DNA of 43,017 nucleotides. Origin: Betaproteobacteria bacterium. Lineage in GTDB: Bacteria; Pseudomonadota; Gammaproteobacteria; Burkholderiales; SG8-41. The position numbers were made by a program, and so were the translations under genes. The notes beneath the pieces were generated by a model, which was given only the letters and a program-made list of their open reading frames with translations, ran no database searches and was not told the DNA's origin. Positions within the stretch are counted from its first letter, which is position 1. Each line of letters begins with the position of its first letter. The stretch covers positions 1 through 43,017 of the forward strand of contig CANJQI010000023.1 in assembly GCA_947476215.1 (NCBI GenBank), written 5' to 3'. Below, one piece after another: positions 16,751 through 29,892 of the stretch.

Positions 16751-19021
16751 ATGTGGAGACATCTTAAGTTTTTGTTCTTGCTGGGCGCCTTGCAGGCCGC
16801 GGGGGCTTACGCGTTCGATCCGTTTGTGGTCAAGGATATCCGCATCGAAGGGATACAGCGCACCGAAGCAGGAACGGTATTCAGCTACCTGCCCGTCAAG
16901 GTGGGCGAAACAATGACGGACGACAAAGCGGCGCAGGCTATTCGGTCATTGTTTGCGACAGGTTTCTTCCAGGATGTCACGTTGGAAGTAGACGGCGGAG
17001 TACTGATAGTTACTGTGCAGGAACGCCCCTCGATTTCGCAGATTGAAATCAACGGCGCGAAGGAGTTCAACAAGGATGATTTGCTCAAGGGCTTGAGATC
17101 GATAGGCCTTTCGGAAGGCCGGATTTTTGACCGCGGGCTGATCGAAAAGGCAGAGCAGGAATTAAAACGTCAGTACATCAGCCGTGGCAGATACTCCGCA
17201 AATGTGACCACTACGTCAACGCCTCAAGAACGGAATCGCGTGGCGGTGAAGATAGACATCGTCGAAGGAGATGTCGCAAAAATCCGCCAAATCAGCATTA
17301 TCGGCAGTCAGGTGTTCAAGGAGAAGGAGTTACTGAGCCTATTCAAGCTGGAAACACCGGGAATCATGTCCTGGTTGAACGGCAACGATCAATACTCGAG
17401 ACAAAAGTTAAGCGCTGATCTGGAAACGATGCGTTCGCATTATCTGGATAGAGGGTATCTTGAATTCACCCTGGATTCCACGCAAGTTTCGATAACTCCG
17501 GACAAGCGGGACGTCTACATTACGATAGGCATCACCGAGGGACCTCAGTTCATCGTTTCGGATGTGAAGGTCGCGGGCGAGATGCTGATTTCCGAAGCAG
17601 AAGTTCTCAAACTGGTAAAAATAAAGTCCGGTGATATATTTTCCCGCACGCGTCTTAATGAGTCCAGCAAGGCGATCAGCGACCGCCTCGGAAACGAAGG
17701 TTATGCATTTGCGAACATCAATGCGGTACCGGAGGTCGACAAGGAAAAGCGGCGCGTGGCCTTCACGTTTTTTCTGGATCCGGGCCGCCGGGTTTATGTG
17801 CGCCGCATCAACGTATCAGGAAATACGCGGACGCGCGATGAAGTGATCCGTCGTGAAATGCGCCAGCTTGAAGGGGGGTGGTACTCCGCGGACAGAATAA
17901 CAAAGTCGAAGCAGCGCGTGGACAGACTGGGATACTTCACGGACGTCAACGTCGAAACGCCGTCCGTTCCGGAATCGACGGACCAGGTGGATGTCAATAT
18001 TGACGTCAAGGAAAAACCAACCGGAAATATCGTGTTCGGCGCCGGGTATGGACAGGCTGAAGGCGTGATCCTGACTACCGGCGTTTCGCAGCAGAATGTA
18101 TTCGGATCCGGAAATCATCTTGCCCTGCAGCTCAATACGAGCAAGCTGAACCGGGTTGTGTCGCTGTCGTTTACCCAGCCATACTGGACAGTGGATGGTG
18201 TAAGCCGCGGCTTTGACGTCTATAAACGCACGCTCGACCCATCTGCCCTGAGCATAGGTCAATACCAAACGTCCACTCTCGGCGGACAGCTGCGTTTTGG
18301 CGTGCCTATCACCGAATCTGACACCGTGCTTTTCGGGCTGGGTTACGAAAGCACGAGCATAACCACGCTGGCTGATACGCCGCTCAGAATCCTGGACTAC
18401 GTAAACACATTTGGAACACAGAATACCGCGCTGCTGGGAACGATAGGTTGGGCACGTGACAGTCGCGACAGCGCGATCTACCCGACTCGGGGGGGCATAC
18501 AACGCTTCAACGTCGAATCAGGTCTTCCCGGTGGAACCCTGCAGTTTTACAAGATTGGATATGAAAATCAGAGATTTTTCCCGCTCACTTCTGATTTCGT
18601 GATTCTCCTCTCGGGCGACATCGGCTATGGCGCGGGACTTGACGGGAAACCTTTGCCGTTCTTCAGAAACTACTATGCGGGGGGCGTCAGCTCAGTCCGC
18701 GGGTTCAGGACTTCGACATTGACGCCTAAGGACAGCAATGGCGCTCCGGTTGGCGGCAGCAAGAAGATGATCGGTAAATCGGAAATTCTTTTTCCGATAC
18801 CAGGCATGAGAAACGACAAGTCAATCCGCGGAAGTGCGTTCCTTGACACGGGCATGACTGGCGAAGCCTATACGTTCGGTGAATTCCGTGCGTCGGCCGG
18901 TCTGGCCCTCGCGTGGGTATCGCCGATGGGGCCATTTAAAATTAGTATTGCTCAACCATTCCGGTCTCAGTTCGGGGATGTGAAAGAGCGTTTTCAGTTT
19001 CAGTTTGGTTCGCAATTTTGA
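16751..19021 (+). CDS. bamA: Outer membrane protein assembly factor BamA
   Basis: BamA is the central Omp85 barrel that inserts proteins into the outer membrane. The 756-residue precursor has a signal peptide (MWRHLKFLFLLGALQAAGAYA), then five POTRA domains from about 22 to 425 (the first begins FVVKDIRIEGIQRTEAGTVF), and a C-terminal barrel. The barrel carries the conserved VRGF motif in YAGGVSSVRGFRTSTL near residue 645, and the chain ends in phenylalanine (FQFGSQF), the signal for Bam recognition. It starts 3 bp after rseP and is followed by skp, the usual order. Confidence 0.97.
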   Translation: MWRHLKFLFLLGALQAAGAYAFDPFVVKDIRIEGIQRTEAGTVFSYLPVKVGETMTDDKAAQAIRSLFATGFFQDVTLEVDGGVLIVTVQERPSISQIEINGAKEFNKDDLLKGLRSIGLSEGRIFDRGLIEKAEQELKRQYISRGRYSANVTTTSTPQERNRVAVKIDIVEGDVAKIRQISIIGSQVFKEKELLSLFKLETPGIMSWLNGNDQYSRQKLSADLETMRSHYLDRGYLEFTLDSTQVSITPDKRDVYITIGITEGPQFIVSDVKVAGEMLISEAEVLKLVKIKSGDIFSRTRLNESSKAISDRLGNEGYAFANINAVPEVDKEKRRVAFTFFLDPGRRVYVRRINVSGNTRTRDEVIRREMRQLEGGWYSADRITKSKQRVDRLGYFTDVNVETPSVPESTDQVDVNIDVKEKPTGNIVFGAGYGQAEGVILTTGVSQQNVFGSGNHLALQLNTSKLNRVVSLSFTQPYWTVDGVSRGFDVYKRTLDPSALSIGQYQTSTLGGQLRFGVPITESDTVLFGLGYESTSITTLADTPLRILDYVNTFGTQNTALLGTIGWARDSRDSAIYPTRGGIQRFNVESGLPGGTLQFYKIGYENQRFFPLTSDFVILLSGDIGYGAGLDGKPLPFFRNYYAGGVSSVRGFRTSTLTPKDSNGAPVGGSKKMIGKSEILFPIPGMRNDKSIRGSAFLDTGMTGEAYTFGEFRASAGLALAWVSPMGPFKISIAQPFRSQFGDVKERFQFQFGSQF

Positions 19022-19070
19022 TTTACTGTCCCATGTTTGTTTGGGCACAGACCAGATTATGGAGGTAACC

Positions 19071-19580
19071 TTGAAGTTCTGTCGTTTCCTCATAGGTGCA
19101 ATTGTTGTCGCCGCATCCTGTTTTGCCGCTCCAGTGTTTGCCGCGGAGGTGAAGATCGGTTTTATCGACCTCGATCGGCTGACGCGGGAGTCGGCGCAGG
19201 CGGATCGGGCGACCAAAAAACTGGAAAAAGATTTTGCCCCTCGCGAGCAGGAATTGCGCAGGCTAGAGCAGCAGGTTAAAAACTTGCAGGGTCAACTGGA
19301 AAAAGATGCGTTGACCATGAGCGAGAGCGATAGGCGCGGCAAGGAGCAGGAACTTGGCCGCCAGACCCGTGATTTTCAGCGCCTGCAGCGCGAGTACAGG
19401 GAAGATTTAAATCTACGTCGCAATGAAGAGATGGCGGCTCTGTTTGAGCGCGCCAATCGCGTAATTAGACAGATTGCCGAGGCGGAGAAGTTCGATCTAG
19501 TGTTACAGGAGGCTGTTTATCGCAGCCCGCGCATCGATATTACGGACAAAGTGCTAAAGTCGCTGGCGGCGGAAAAATAG
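19071..19580 (+). CDS. skp: OmpH/Skp family periplasmic chaperone
   Basis: Skp holds unfolded outer-membrane proteins in the periplasm for BamA, encoded just upstream. The TTG at 19071 is chosen as start because GGAGGT ends 4 nt before it; an ATG at 19059 overlaps that ribosome site and a GTG at 19005 overlaps bamA. The result is a 169-residue precursor with signal peptide (KFCRFLIGAIVVAASCFAAP, cleavage after VFA) and mature start AEVKIGFIDLDRL. The rest is a long coiled coil (about residues 45-130, rich in Lys, Glu, Gln and Arg) forming Skp tentacles, ending ITDKVLKSLA. Confidence 0.93.
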   Translation: MKFCRFLIGAIVVAASCFAAPVFAAEVKIGFIDLDRLTRESAQADRATKKLEKDFAPREQELRRLEQQVKNLQGQLEKDALTMSESDRRGKEQELGRQTRDFQRLQREYREDLNLRRNEEMAALFERANRVIRQIAEAEKFDLVLQEAVYRSPRIDITDKVLKSLAAEK

Positions 19581-19664
19581 TCGCACCAAACCAAGTCTGC
19601 GTGATTTTCTCCGGCGTATCGAGCGGCGCACGGCGCCGGATTCCGCGCGGAATGTCATCGGGGC

Positions 19665-20717
19665 GTGATTGTGTCCAGGCGCAAATCATATAAGTTGAAA
19701 AGCATAGTCGACCGGTTCGGAGGAGAACTGATTGGCGATCCCGATACCGCAATTATTCAGGTCGCGACTTTACAATCGGCGGGGCCTGGAGAGATCAGTT
19801 TTCTGGCGCATGGCCGATACCTATCAGAACTGAGAAAGACTAGGGCCGCCGCGGTCATACTCGGAGCGGATGCTCGAGATGCGTGCGCATTGCCGTGCAT
19901 CGTCTGCGACAATCCTTATGTGTATTTCGCAAAGGTATCGACGCTGTTAAACCCGCCCACCCGCTCCAAACCCGGTCGCCATAAGTCCGCGGTCGTGGAC
20001 CAGACTGCCCGCATAGCAAAGTCCGCGACCATAGGCGCGTGTGCGGTAGTCAGCCAGGGGGCGAATATTGCGGCATACGCAGAAATCGGGGCGGGGTCCT
20101 ACATCGGCATGGGAGTCAGCATAGGGCCGTCCACGCGTTTGCACGCCAACGTCACGATTTACGACCAGTGCAGGGTAGGCGCGCGCTGCGTCCTGCACTC
20201 CGGAGCGGTGATCGGTGCGGACGGATTTGGGCTGGCCCATGAAGATGGTAAGTGGAGCAGGATCCCGCAGATTGGGAAAGTGGTGATAGGAGACGATGTC
20301 GATGTCGGAGCAAATACCACGATAGATCGGGGGGCACTTGACGATACCGTCATCGAGGACGGCGTCAAGCTCGACAACCAGATTCAGATTGCACATAACG
20401 TTCATATAGGTGCTCACACGGCGATTGCAGGATGCGTAGGCATCGCTGGCAGTGCCAGAATCGGCAGCCATTGCACGATAGGCGGCGGCGCGGCTATCGT
20501 GGGTCACATCAAAATTGCGGATAATGTCAACATTTCAGCACGCACGCTGATCACGAAATCGCTGACGGAACCCGGCACGTATACCGGCGTGTATCCGTTT
20601 TCGGGTCACAAAGCATGGCTGAGGAACGCCTCGCATCTGCGAGAACTTGATCAGCTGGCTACGCGGGTGCGCAATCTTGAAAGTGCGCAGACCCATACAA
20701 AGAAAGGCACAACATGA
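19665..20717 (+). CDS. lpxD: UDP-3-O-(3-hydroxyacyl)glucosamine N-acyltransferase
   Basis: LpxD adds the second acyl chain in lipid A synthesis. The protein has an N-terminal uridine-binding domain ([23 protein letters not shown]) and a left-handed beta-helix of hexapeptide repeats from about residue 105 to 320, with IAHNVHIG containing the probable catalytic His244, and a C-terminal helix. The start is uncertain: GTG 19665 gives 350 residues; GTG 19671 and TTG 19695 are in frame, and TTG 19695 would match the usual short N-terminus. An 84-bp gap follows skp. The stop overlaps the fabZ start by 4 bp. Confidence 0.95.
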   Translation: MIVSRRKSYKLKSIVDRFGGELIGDPDTAIIQVATLQSAGPGEISFLAHGRYLSELRKTRAAAVILGADARDACALPCIVCDNPYVYFAKVSTLLNPPTRSKPGRHKSAVVDQTARIAKSATIGACAVVSQGANIAAYAEIGAGSYIGMGVSIGPSTRLHANVTIYDQCRVGARCVLHSGAVIGADGFGLAHEDGKWSRIPQIGKVVIGDDVDVGANTTIDRGALDDTVIEDGVKLDNQIQIAHNVHIGAHTAIAGCVGIAGSARIGSHCTIGGGAAIVGHIKIADNVNISARTLITKSLTEPGTYTGVYPFSGHKAWLRNASHLRELDQLATRVRNLESAQTHTKKGTT

Positions 20718-21187
20718 GTTCCATGGACATACATCAGATACTCAAATACCTGCCGCATCGCTATCCGTTCCTGTTGCTCGATCGGGTATCCTCATGCGAG
20801 CCCGGCAAGAGCATAATTGCAATCAAGAACGTGACGATAAACGAACAGTTTTTCACCGGTCACTTTCCCCGTCATCCCGTCATGCCCGGGGTGCTGATCA
20901 TCGAAGCACTCGCGCAGGCGGCGGCAGTACTGGCATATCAGACCGATGGTCACAGGGTTAACGACGACTCGATTTTCTATTTTGTCGGCATCGACAATGC
21001 CCGTTTCAAAAAACCCGTGGTCCCCGGTGATACCTTGGAACTCAAGGTCGAGTTCAAGCGATTCGTTCGCGGCATCTGGTGGTTTTCCGCGGTCGCGCAG
21101 GTGGCCGGTCAGCTGGTTGCAAAGGCTGATCTCATGTGCACTTTGCGATCCTCACAAACGTCCGATCAACCAGATACCCATTCGTGA
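20714..21187 (+). CDS. fabZ: 3-hydroxyacyl-ACP dehydratase FabZ
   Basis: FabZ removes water from 3-hydroxyacyl-ACP in fatty-acid elongation and competes with lipid A enzymes for the same substrate, which explains its place between lpxD and lpxA. The 157-residue hot-dog protein has [13 protein letters not shown] and the catalytic segment [22 protein letters not shown], with His54 and Glu64 as active-site residues. The ATG overlaps the lpxD stop (ATGA) and the stop overlaps the lpxA GTG, so translation is coupled on both sides. Confidence 0.97.
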   Translation: MSSMDIHQILKYLPHRYPFLLLDRVSSCEPGKSIIAIKNVTINEQFFTGHFPRHPVMPGVLIIEALAQAAAVLAYQTDGHRVNDDSIFYFVGIDNARFKKPVVPGDTLELKVEFKRFVRGIWWFSAVAQVAGQLVAKADLMCTLRSSQTSDQPDTHS

Positions 21188-21954
21188 TACATCCCACGGC
21201 CATCATCCATCCCGGCGCTCGCCTCGCCGAGGGCATAGAGGTCGGCGCCTATGCGCTGATCGGCGAACATGTGGAAATAGATGCTGGCAGCAGTGTGGGC
21301 GCGCACGCGGTTATCACCGGCCATACGCGTATCGGACGCGATAACCGGATATTTCAGTTTGTCTCGTTGGGAGAAGTGCCACAGGACAAGAAATACGCAG
21401 GCGAGCCCACGCGACTGGAAATCGGCCACGGAAATACGATACGGGAGTATTGCACGTTCAATTGCGGAACTGTTCAGGACCATGGTGTTACCCAGATCGG
21501 TGACAACAACTGGATCATGGCCTATGTACACGTGGCGCATGATTGCGAGGTGGGAAACGATACGATATTCGCCAATGGCGTACAGCTGGCTGGGCATGTG
21601 CAGGTAGGAAACTTCGCCATTCTCGGCGGTTTCACCATGGTGCATCAATTCTGCCGGATAGGCGCGCATAGCATGACGGCCATCAGCACCGTGGTTCTGC
21701 AGGATGTTCCCCCATTTGTGACCGCTGCCGGAAATACGGCACGACCATTTGGAATCAACTCCGAAGGGCTAAAGAGGCGCTCATTTTCTCCGGCAACGAT
21801 AGCCTCAATCAAACGAGCCTACAAAACGCTTTACAAGTCTGGTCAGTCGTTGGAGGAGGCGAAGGGCGAAATTGCCCATCAGGCACGGGATTGTCCGGAA
21901 CTGCAACCACTCCTCGAATTTCTCGCACTTTGCAAACGTGGCATTGTCCGCTGA
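21184..21954 (+). CDS. lpxA: UDP-N-acetylglucosamine acyltransferase
   Basis: LpxA performs the first lipid A step, acylating UDP-GlcNAc at O3. The start is GTG 21184, overlapping the fabZ stop (GTGA) and giving the canonical [20 protein letters not shown] opening; a frame from 21136 would add residues translated from inside fabZ. The 256-residue product has hexapeptide beta-helix repeats up to about 190. [12 protein letters not shown] contains His119, equivalent to E. coli His125. A C-terminal helical domain starts near [12 protein letters not shown]. Confidence 0.97.
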   Translation: MIHPTAIIHPGARLAEGIEVGAYALIGEHVEIDAGSSVGAHAVITGHTRIGRDNRIFQFVSLGEVPQDKKYAGEPTRLEIGHGNTIREYCTFNCGTVQDHGVTQIGDNNWIMAYVHVAHDCEVGNDTIFANGVQLAGHVQVGNFAILGGFTMVHQFCRIGAHSMTAISTVVLQDVPPFVTAAGNTARPFGINSEGLKRRSFSPATIASIKRAYKTLYKSGQSLEEAKGEIAHQARDCPELQPLLEFLALCKRGIVR

Positions 21955-23110
21955 GCCTGCTGCTCGTCGCTATACCGTCGGTATAGTGGCAGGCGAGGCA
22001 TCCGGAGACCTGCTCGGCGCGCAACTCATCAGGTCTCTGCGCGAACTTGTACCGAACATCGTATTTCAGGGCATAGGCGGACCGCGCATGGAGGCCGCGG
22101 GCATGGATGTGTGGTTTCCGCTAGAAAAGCTTGCTGTGCGCGGCTACGCCGAGGTACTCAGGCACTTTTGCGAGATTCTGCTCATACGGCGCCAATTGCG
22201 TCAGCGTTTCCTGGCTACGCCACCTGACCTTTTCATAGGAATAGACGCGCCTGATTTCAATTTGGACCTTGAGCTGGCGCTCAAGACGCGCGGTATACCC
22301 ACCGCCCACTACGTAAGTCCCGCAATCTGGATGTGGCGCAGTGAGAGACTGCACAAGATCAAGCGCGCCGTAACGAAAATGTTGACTGTTTTTCCTTTTG
22401 AATCAGTGATCTATCAACAGGCCGGCGTTGATGTTGAGTTCGTGGGACATCCCTTGACCGACATTCTCGAACGCATCCCGGCGCGCGCAGGGGCACGCGA
22501 GCAGCTTAAACTGCCACCGGCGGTGACGGTGGTAACTTTGCTGCCAGGTAGCCGTCAAAGCGAACTAAGACATCTTGCCGATCTGTTTATCCAGACCGCA
22601 CAGAGGATTAACGCGAAAATGGCGCAAGCTGTGTTCCTGGTGCCTCTCGTCAGTCGCGAGACGCGAGAGATGTTTGAACTGGCGCTGTACAACAACCAGG
22701 CCTCCGGGCTCCCGCTTACGGTTTTGTTTGGACATGCGCACGATGCACTGGCCGCCTCCAATGTCGCACTGGTTGCCTCCGGAACGGCGACGCTTGAAGC
22801 GGCACTGCTTGGCTGCCCGATGGTCATCAGTTACAAGATGCCCGCATTGAGTCATTGGATACTTCGACGCAAGAAAAAATCGCTGCCCTACTATGGGTTG
22901 CCGAATATTCTGTCGGGTGAGTTCGTGGTGCCGGAACTTATTCAGCATGACGCAACTGCCGAGAACCTGAGCCAGGCCATGCTTAATATTCTGGGAGACG
23001 AGTCGGTGCGCACCGGTCTCGACCGCAAGTTCACGCAGATACGCGACAGCCTGTCGCATGGTGCGGCGCGCCGTGCGGCGCGTGCCGTATTACCGCTGTT
23101 GCGAATCTGA
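21938..23110 (+). CDS. lpxB: Lipid-A-disaccharide synthase
   Basis: LpxB joins UDP-diacylglucosamine and lipid X to make the lipid A disaccharide. The protein is about 390 residues with [20 protein letters not shown] at the start, [11 protein letters not shown] in the middle, [10 protein letters not shown] and the C-terminal nucleotide-sugar region [25 protein letters not shown] 21938 is the best start near the domain; TTG 21944 is close and a longer frame from 21872 lies inside lpxA. It overlaps lpxA by 17 bp, so translation is probably coupled. Confidence 0.95.
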   Translation: MALSAEPAARRYTVGIVAGEASGDLLGAQLIRSLRELVPNIVFQGIGGPRMEAAGMDVWFPLEKLAVRGYAEVLRHFCEILLIRRQLRQRFLATPPDLFIGIDAPDFNLDLELALKTRGIPTAHYVSPAIWMWRSERLHKIKRAVTKMLTVFPFESVIYQQAGVDVEFVGHPLTDILERIPARAGAREQLKLPPAVTVVTLLPGSRQSELRHLADLFIQTAQRINAKMAQAVFLVPLVSRETREMFELALYNNQASGLPLTVLFGHAHDALAASNVALVASGTATLEAALLGCPMVISYKMPALSHWILRRKKKSLPYYGLPNILSGEFVVPELIQHDATAENLSQAMLNILGDESVRTGLDRKFTQIRDSLSHGAARRAARAVLPLLRI

Positions 23111-23117
23111 AGGAACG

Positions 23118-23705
23118 ATGGCAATGATCTGCGGGGTTGATGAAGCAGGGCGTGGCCCGCTGGCAGGCCCTGTGACGGCAGCTGCCGTAATTCTGGGGCC
23201 GTGCCACGGTATCGATGGGCTCGCAGACTCCAAGAAGCTGAGCGAGCGGCACAGAGTCTTTCTTGCAAAGCAGATTAAACAGCATGCGATCGCATGGTCC
23301 GTGGCGCACGCCAGTGTCGCGGAAATTGACAACCTTAACATCCTTCAGGCAACGCTATTGGCCATGCAACGCGCCGTCGTGGGGTTGGCAAGCACGCCAG
23401 ACGAGGTGTTGATAGACGGACTGCATTGCCCGATGCTGCCCATGCCGACGCGCGCAATAGTACGGGGAGACAGTACCGTAGCGGAAATTTCGGCGGCTTC
23501 CATACTTGCCAAGACCGCGCGGGATGCTCTGATGCTCGAATTGCATAGTCTGCTTCCACAGTATGGGTTCGACCACCATAAGGGTTACCCGACCTCTTTC
23601 CATCTGAACGCACTGCGCCTGCATGGAATATCCGCTGTGCACCGGCGCTCCTTCGGACCGGTACGGTTATTGTTGCAAGATACTGCGGCTGATGAAAAGC
23701 ATTAG
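23118..23705 (+). CDS. rnhB: Ribonuclease HII
   Basis: RNase HII removes ribonucleotides embedded in DNA. The 195-residue protein has the catalytic [16 protein letters not shown] with Asp8-Glu9, the [12 protein letters not shown] segment, [21 protein letters not shown] with a further catalytic Asp, and FDHHKGYPT near the end. AAGGA lies just before ATG 23118. The gene sits 7 bp after lpxB, the common order, and overlaps the next gene by 14 bp. Confidence 0.97.
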   Translation: MAMICGVDEAGRGPLAGPVTAAAVILGPCHGIDGLADSKKLSERHRVFLAKQIKQHAIAWSVAHASVAEIDNLNILQATLLAMQRAVVGLASTPDEVLIDGLHCPMLPMPTRAIVRGDSTVAEISAASILAKTARDALMLELHSLLPQYGFDHHKGYPTSFHLNALRLHGISAVHRRSFGPVRLLLQDTAADEKH

Positions 23706-24477
23706 CTCCGCGGACAATGCGCGCTACAAGGCAATGCTGAAGCTCGCGCATTCTTCCCGCGAACGGCGCAAGGCAGGCATGTCGGTACTCGATGGCGAGC
23801 ATTTGATCACCGCTTACCTGAAACATATGGGCAAACCGGCGCAACTGGTGGTAAGCAGCACCGCATCGGAGCGTGACGGGACCCAGGCATTGCTCCGATC
23901 CCTTGCGCCGCAAACGCCGCTGGTTCTAAGTGATACCTTGTTCGGAGAACTATCCACCGTGGAATCTCCGACCGGGTTGATGGCAATTGTGCCTACCCCG
24001 CGTCCGCTCGCTATTCCATCATGCTTGGGCACGTGCTTCATGCTCGAGGACATTCAGGATCCGGGTAATCTGGGATCGATTCTGCGCTCCGCCGCCGCGT
24101 CTGGCATCAAGAGCGTGCTGCTTTCCAGAAATTCTGTTCATGCATGGTCGCCACGCGTACTGCGTGCCGGCATGGGCGCGCACTTTGTGCTGAGTATTCA
24201 CGAGAATGTCGATCTGCTGGAGGTTGCTTGCGCGTTCCGGGGAAAAATAATAGTAACGGACGGACACGCCACGCGGTACATATACGATGCCGACCTGACC
24301 GGTGATATCGCGATCGTGCTGGGCAACGAAGGCAGCGGAGTGTCCGGCGTACTGCGGACGGTGGCATCCGAACAGGTGTCTATACCGATGGCTGCGGGAA
24401 TCGAATCCCTGAATGTCGCGGCTGCGGCCGCGGTTTGCGCGTTCGAGCGTGTACGCCAGCTCCGCCACGCGACTTAG
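23692..24477 (+). CDS. TrmH/SpoU-family RNA 2'-O-ribose methyltransferase
   Basis: This family methylates ribose 2'-OH in rRNA or tRNA using S-adenosylmethionine and a trefoil-knot (SPOUT) fold. The 261-residue protein has an N-terminal RNA-binding SpoU substrate domain ([20 protein letters not shown]) and the three SPOUT motifs: [32 protein letters not shown] and [21 protein letters not shown] 23692 overlaps the rnhB stop. The exact target base is not predictable here; an RlmB-like role is possible. It is the last gene before the pyrG promoter. Confidence 0.93.
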   Translation: MKSISSADNARYKAMLKLAHSSRERRKAGMSVLDGEHLITAYLKHMGKPAQLVVSSTASERDGTQALLRSLAPQTPLVLSDTLFGELSTVESPTGLMAIVPTPRPLAIPSCLGTCFMLEDIQDPGNLGSILRSAAASGIKSVLLSRNSVHAWSPRVLRAGMGAHFVLSIHENVDLLEVACAFRGKIIVTDGHATRYIYDADLTGDIAIVLGNEGSGVSGVLRTVASEQVSIPMAAGIESLNVAAAAAVCAFERVRQLRHAT

Positions 24478-24610
24478 TGGATGGCGGGTGTTGAACTTTT
24501 CTCTCCTTCAACCGTGGAATTGCGTCCCTGGTTTGTGTTGCCGATCTGGCAAACTGTGGTACGAGGCATACATGGGGGATACCCGTCAGTCTTCGAAGTG
24601 AATTTACCCA

Positions 24611-26328
<1,718 letters not shown>

Positions 26329-26336
26329 CGCCGCGC

Positions 26337-28479
<2,143 letters not shown>

Positions 28480-28490
28480 TTTCAACTCGG

Positions 28491-28790
28491 ATGAAACTCC
28501 TTACCCTAGCGCTGGCAGGTTTGATTGCCGTTCTTCAGTACCCGCTTTGGATGGGCAAGGGCAGTTGGATGCAGGTGTTTGAAGTCGACAGACAACTGAG
28601 CGCGCAGCTGGAAGCAAACGTGAAGCAGCGGTCGCGCAACGCCGCGCTGGACGCGGAGGTGCGCGATCTGAAACGTGGCATGGATGCTATCGAGGAGCGG
28701 GCACGCAGCGAACTCGGAATGATTAAGCAGGACGAGGTGTTTTTTCAGATCATGGAAGATCAACGTCCAGGGCGCCTGCCAGCACGTTAG
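28491..28790 (+). CDS. ftsB: Cell division protein FtsB
   Basis: FtsB joins FtsL and FtsQ in the divisome. The 99-residue protein has one N-terminal membrane segment (about residues 3-20, ending YPLWMGKGSW, a family mark), then a periplasmic coiled coil (about 30-75) and the conserved ARSELGMIKQDEVFFQ end. It lies directly after eno, its usual place in proteobacteria. The 84 bp that follow show only a T-rich stretch before folD. Confidence 0.95.
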   Translation: MKLLTLALAGLIAVLQYPLWMGKGSWMQVFEVDRQLSAQLEANVKQRSRNAALDAEVRDLKRGMDAIEERARSELGMIKQDEVFFQIMEDQRPGRLPAR

Positions 28791-28874
28791 CCATTGCTGC
28801 CATGTGTTGTCCGGTGCGCGATGGCACAGTCTTTGTAACCAGGAAAACAGTGTGTTCCCTTTTTTTGGAAATTT

Positions 28875-29735
28875 ATGTCGGCCGAGTTGATAGATGGTGC
28901 AGCCATTGCCAGTCAAGTACTTGATGAGCAAAAACAAAGGGTTGCGGTGTTATGGCGGAAAAAAGTGCGGCCCGGGCTGGCGGCTATACTGGTGGGCGAA
29001 AATCCTGCGTCCGAGGTGTACGTCAGGAACAAGGCGCGTGCGTGCGAAGAAGTAGGGTTGCATTCGGAATTGCATCGGCTCCCGGCCAACTGTTCCGAAT
29101 CCGACGTCTTGGCGCTGATCAGCCGGTTGAACGGCAATGCGCAAGTGCACGGGATACTGGTGCAACTGCCGTTGCCATCACACCTCGATTCCGAGCGGAT
29201 TTTGCAATCCGTCAGGCCTGATAAGGATATAGACGGATTCAGTTGGCACAATCTGGGCGCGTTGGTCGCGGGAAATACGCGTCTCGCGCCCTGTACCCCT
29301 ACGGGCGTAATGGTCATGCTGGATCGTGTAGGCATCGAAATCGAAGGGCGCAACGCGGTGGTGATAGGACGGAGCGTTATCGTCGGTAAGCCCATGGCTT
29401 TGATGTTGATCGGCAGGGGAGCGACAGTCACCGTTTGTACGTCAAAAACGCGCGACTTGCGGGAACACACATCACGCGCCGACATTTTGGTCGTCGCCGT
29501 GGGTAAGCCAGGCTTGGTGGATGGAACCATGATCAAGCCGGGTGCCGTGGTCTTCGACGTCGGCATCAACCGGATGCCGGACGGCAAACTCGCCGGCGAC
29601 GTGGATTTTGCTTCAGCTCGCGAAGTGGCATCGCACATTACGCCCGTGCCCGGCGGCGTCGGGCGTATGACAGTGGCGATGCTAATTGCAAACACCGTAT
29701 CCGCCGCGGAAAGGCTGATCCAGCCCAAGAGCTGA
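28875..29735 (+). CDS. folD: Bifunctional methylenetetrahydrofolate dehydrogenase/cyclohydrolase
   Basis: FolD interconverts 5,10-methylene-, methenyl- and 10-formyl-tetrahydrofolate with NADP. The 286-residue protein has YVRNKARACEEVG with catalytic Lys53, HGILVQLPLPSHLD, DIDGFSWHNLG, GRSVIVGKPMALML for the dinucleotide, and the ending TPVPGGVGRMTVAMLIANT. All FolD signatures are intact. It follows ftsB by 84 bp and is separated from the next gene by two inverted repeats. Confidence 0.97.
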   Translation: MSAELIDGAAIASQVLDEQKQRVAVLWRKKVRPGLAAILVGENPASEVYVRNKARACEEVGLHSELHRLPANCSESDVLALISRLNGNAQVHGILVQLPLPSHLDSERILQSVRPDKDIDGFSWHNLGALVAGNTRLAPCTPTGVMVMLDRVGIEIEGRNAVVIGRSVIVGKPMALMLIGRGATVTVCTSKTRDLREHTSRADILVVAVGKPGLVDGTMIKPGAVVFDVGINRMPDGKLAGDVDFASAREVASHITPVPGGVGRMTVAMLIANTVSAAERLIQPKS

Positions 29736-29803
29736 TTGATCCTGAGCATGACGCGTTGCGTGCCCGGAGGGGGCCGCGAAACGTTTGCAAGTCTCGGGAT
29801 CAA
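29736..29803 (+). repeat. 11-bp inverted repeat downstream of folD
   Basis: TTGATCCTGAG (29736-29746), starting directly after the folD stop, is complementary to CTCGGGATCAA (29793-29803) with one G-U pair and 46 nt between. It could close a long hairpin in the folD transcript end. There is no T-run after it, so it is not a clear intrinsic terminator. Confidence 0.4.
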
Positions 29804-29816
29804 TCGCCATTTACGC

Positions 29817-29855
29817 CGCGAACAGCATGCCCGTTTTTTTTATGCTATGTTCGCG
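29817..29855 (+). repeat. Imperfect palindrome with T8 loop before the 1171-residue oxidoreductase
   Basis: CGCGAACA-GCAT (29817-29828) pairs with ATGC-TA-TGTTCGCG (29842-29855), leaving a two-base bulge. The 13-nt loop contains eight T. It ends 37 bp before the next start codon, so it may be a transcription signal for that gene (operator or leader hairpin). Confidence 0.45.
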
Positions 29856-29892
29856 CGCTTCCCATCAATGCAATTATTGGAACTGAATTCTG

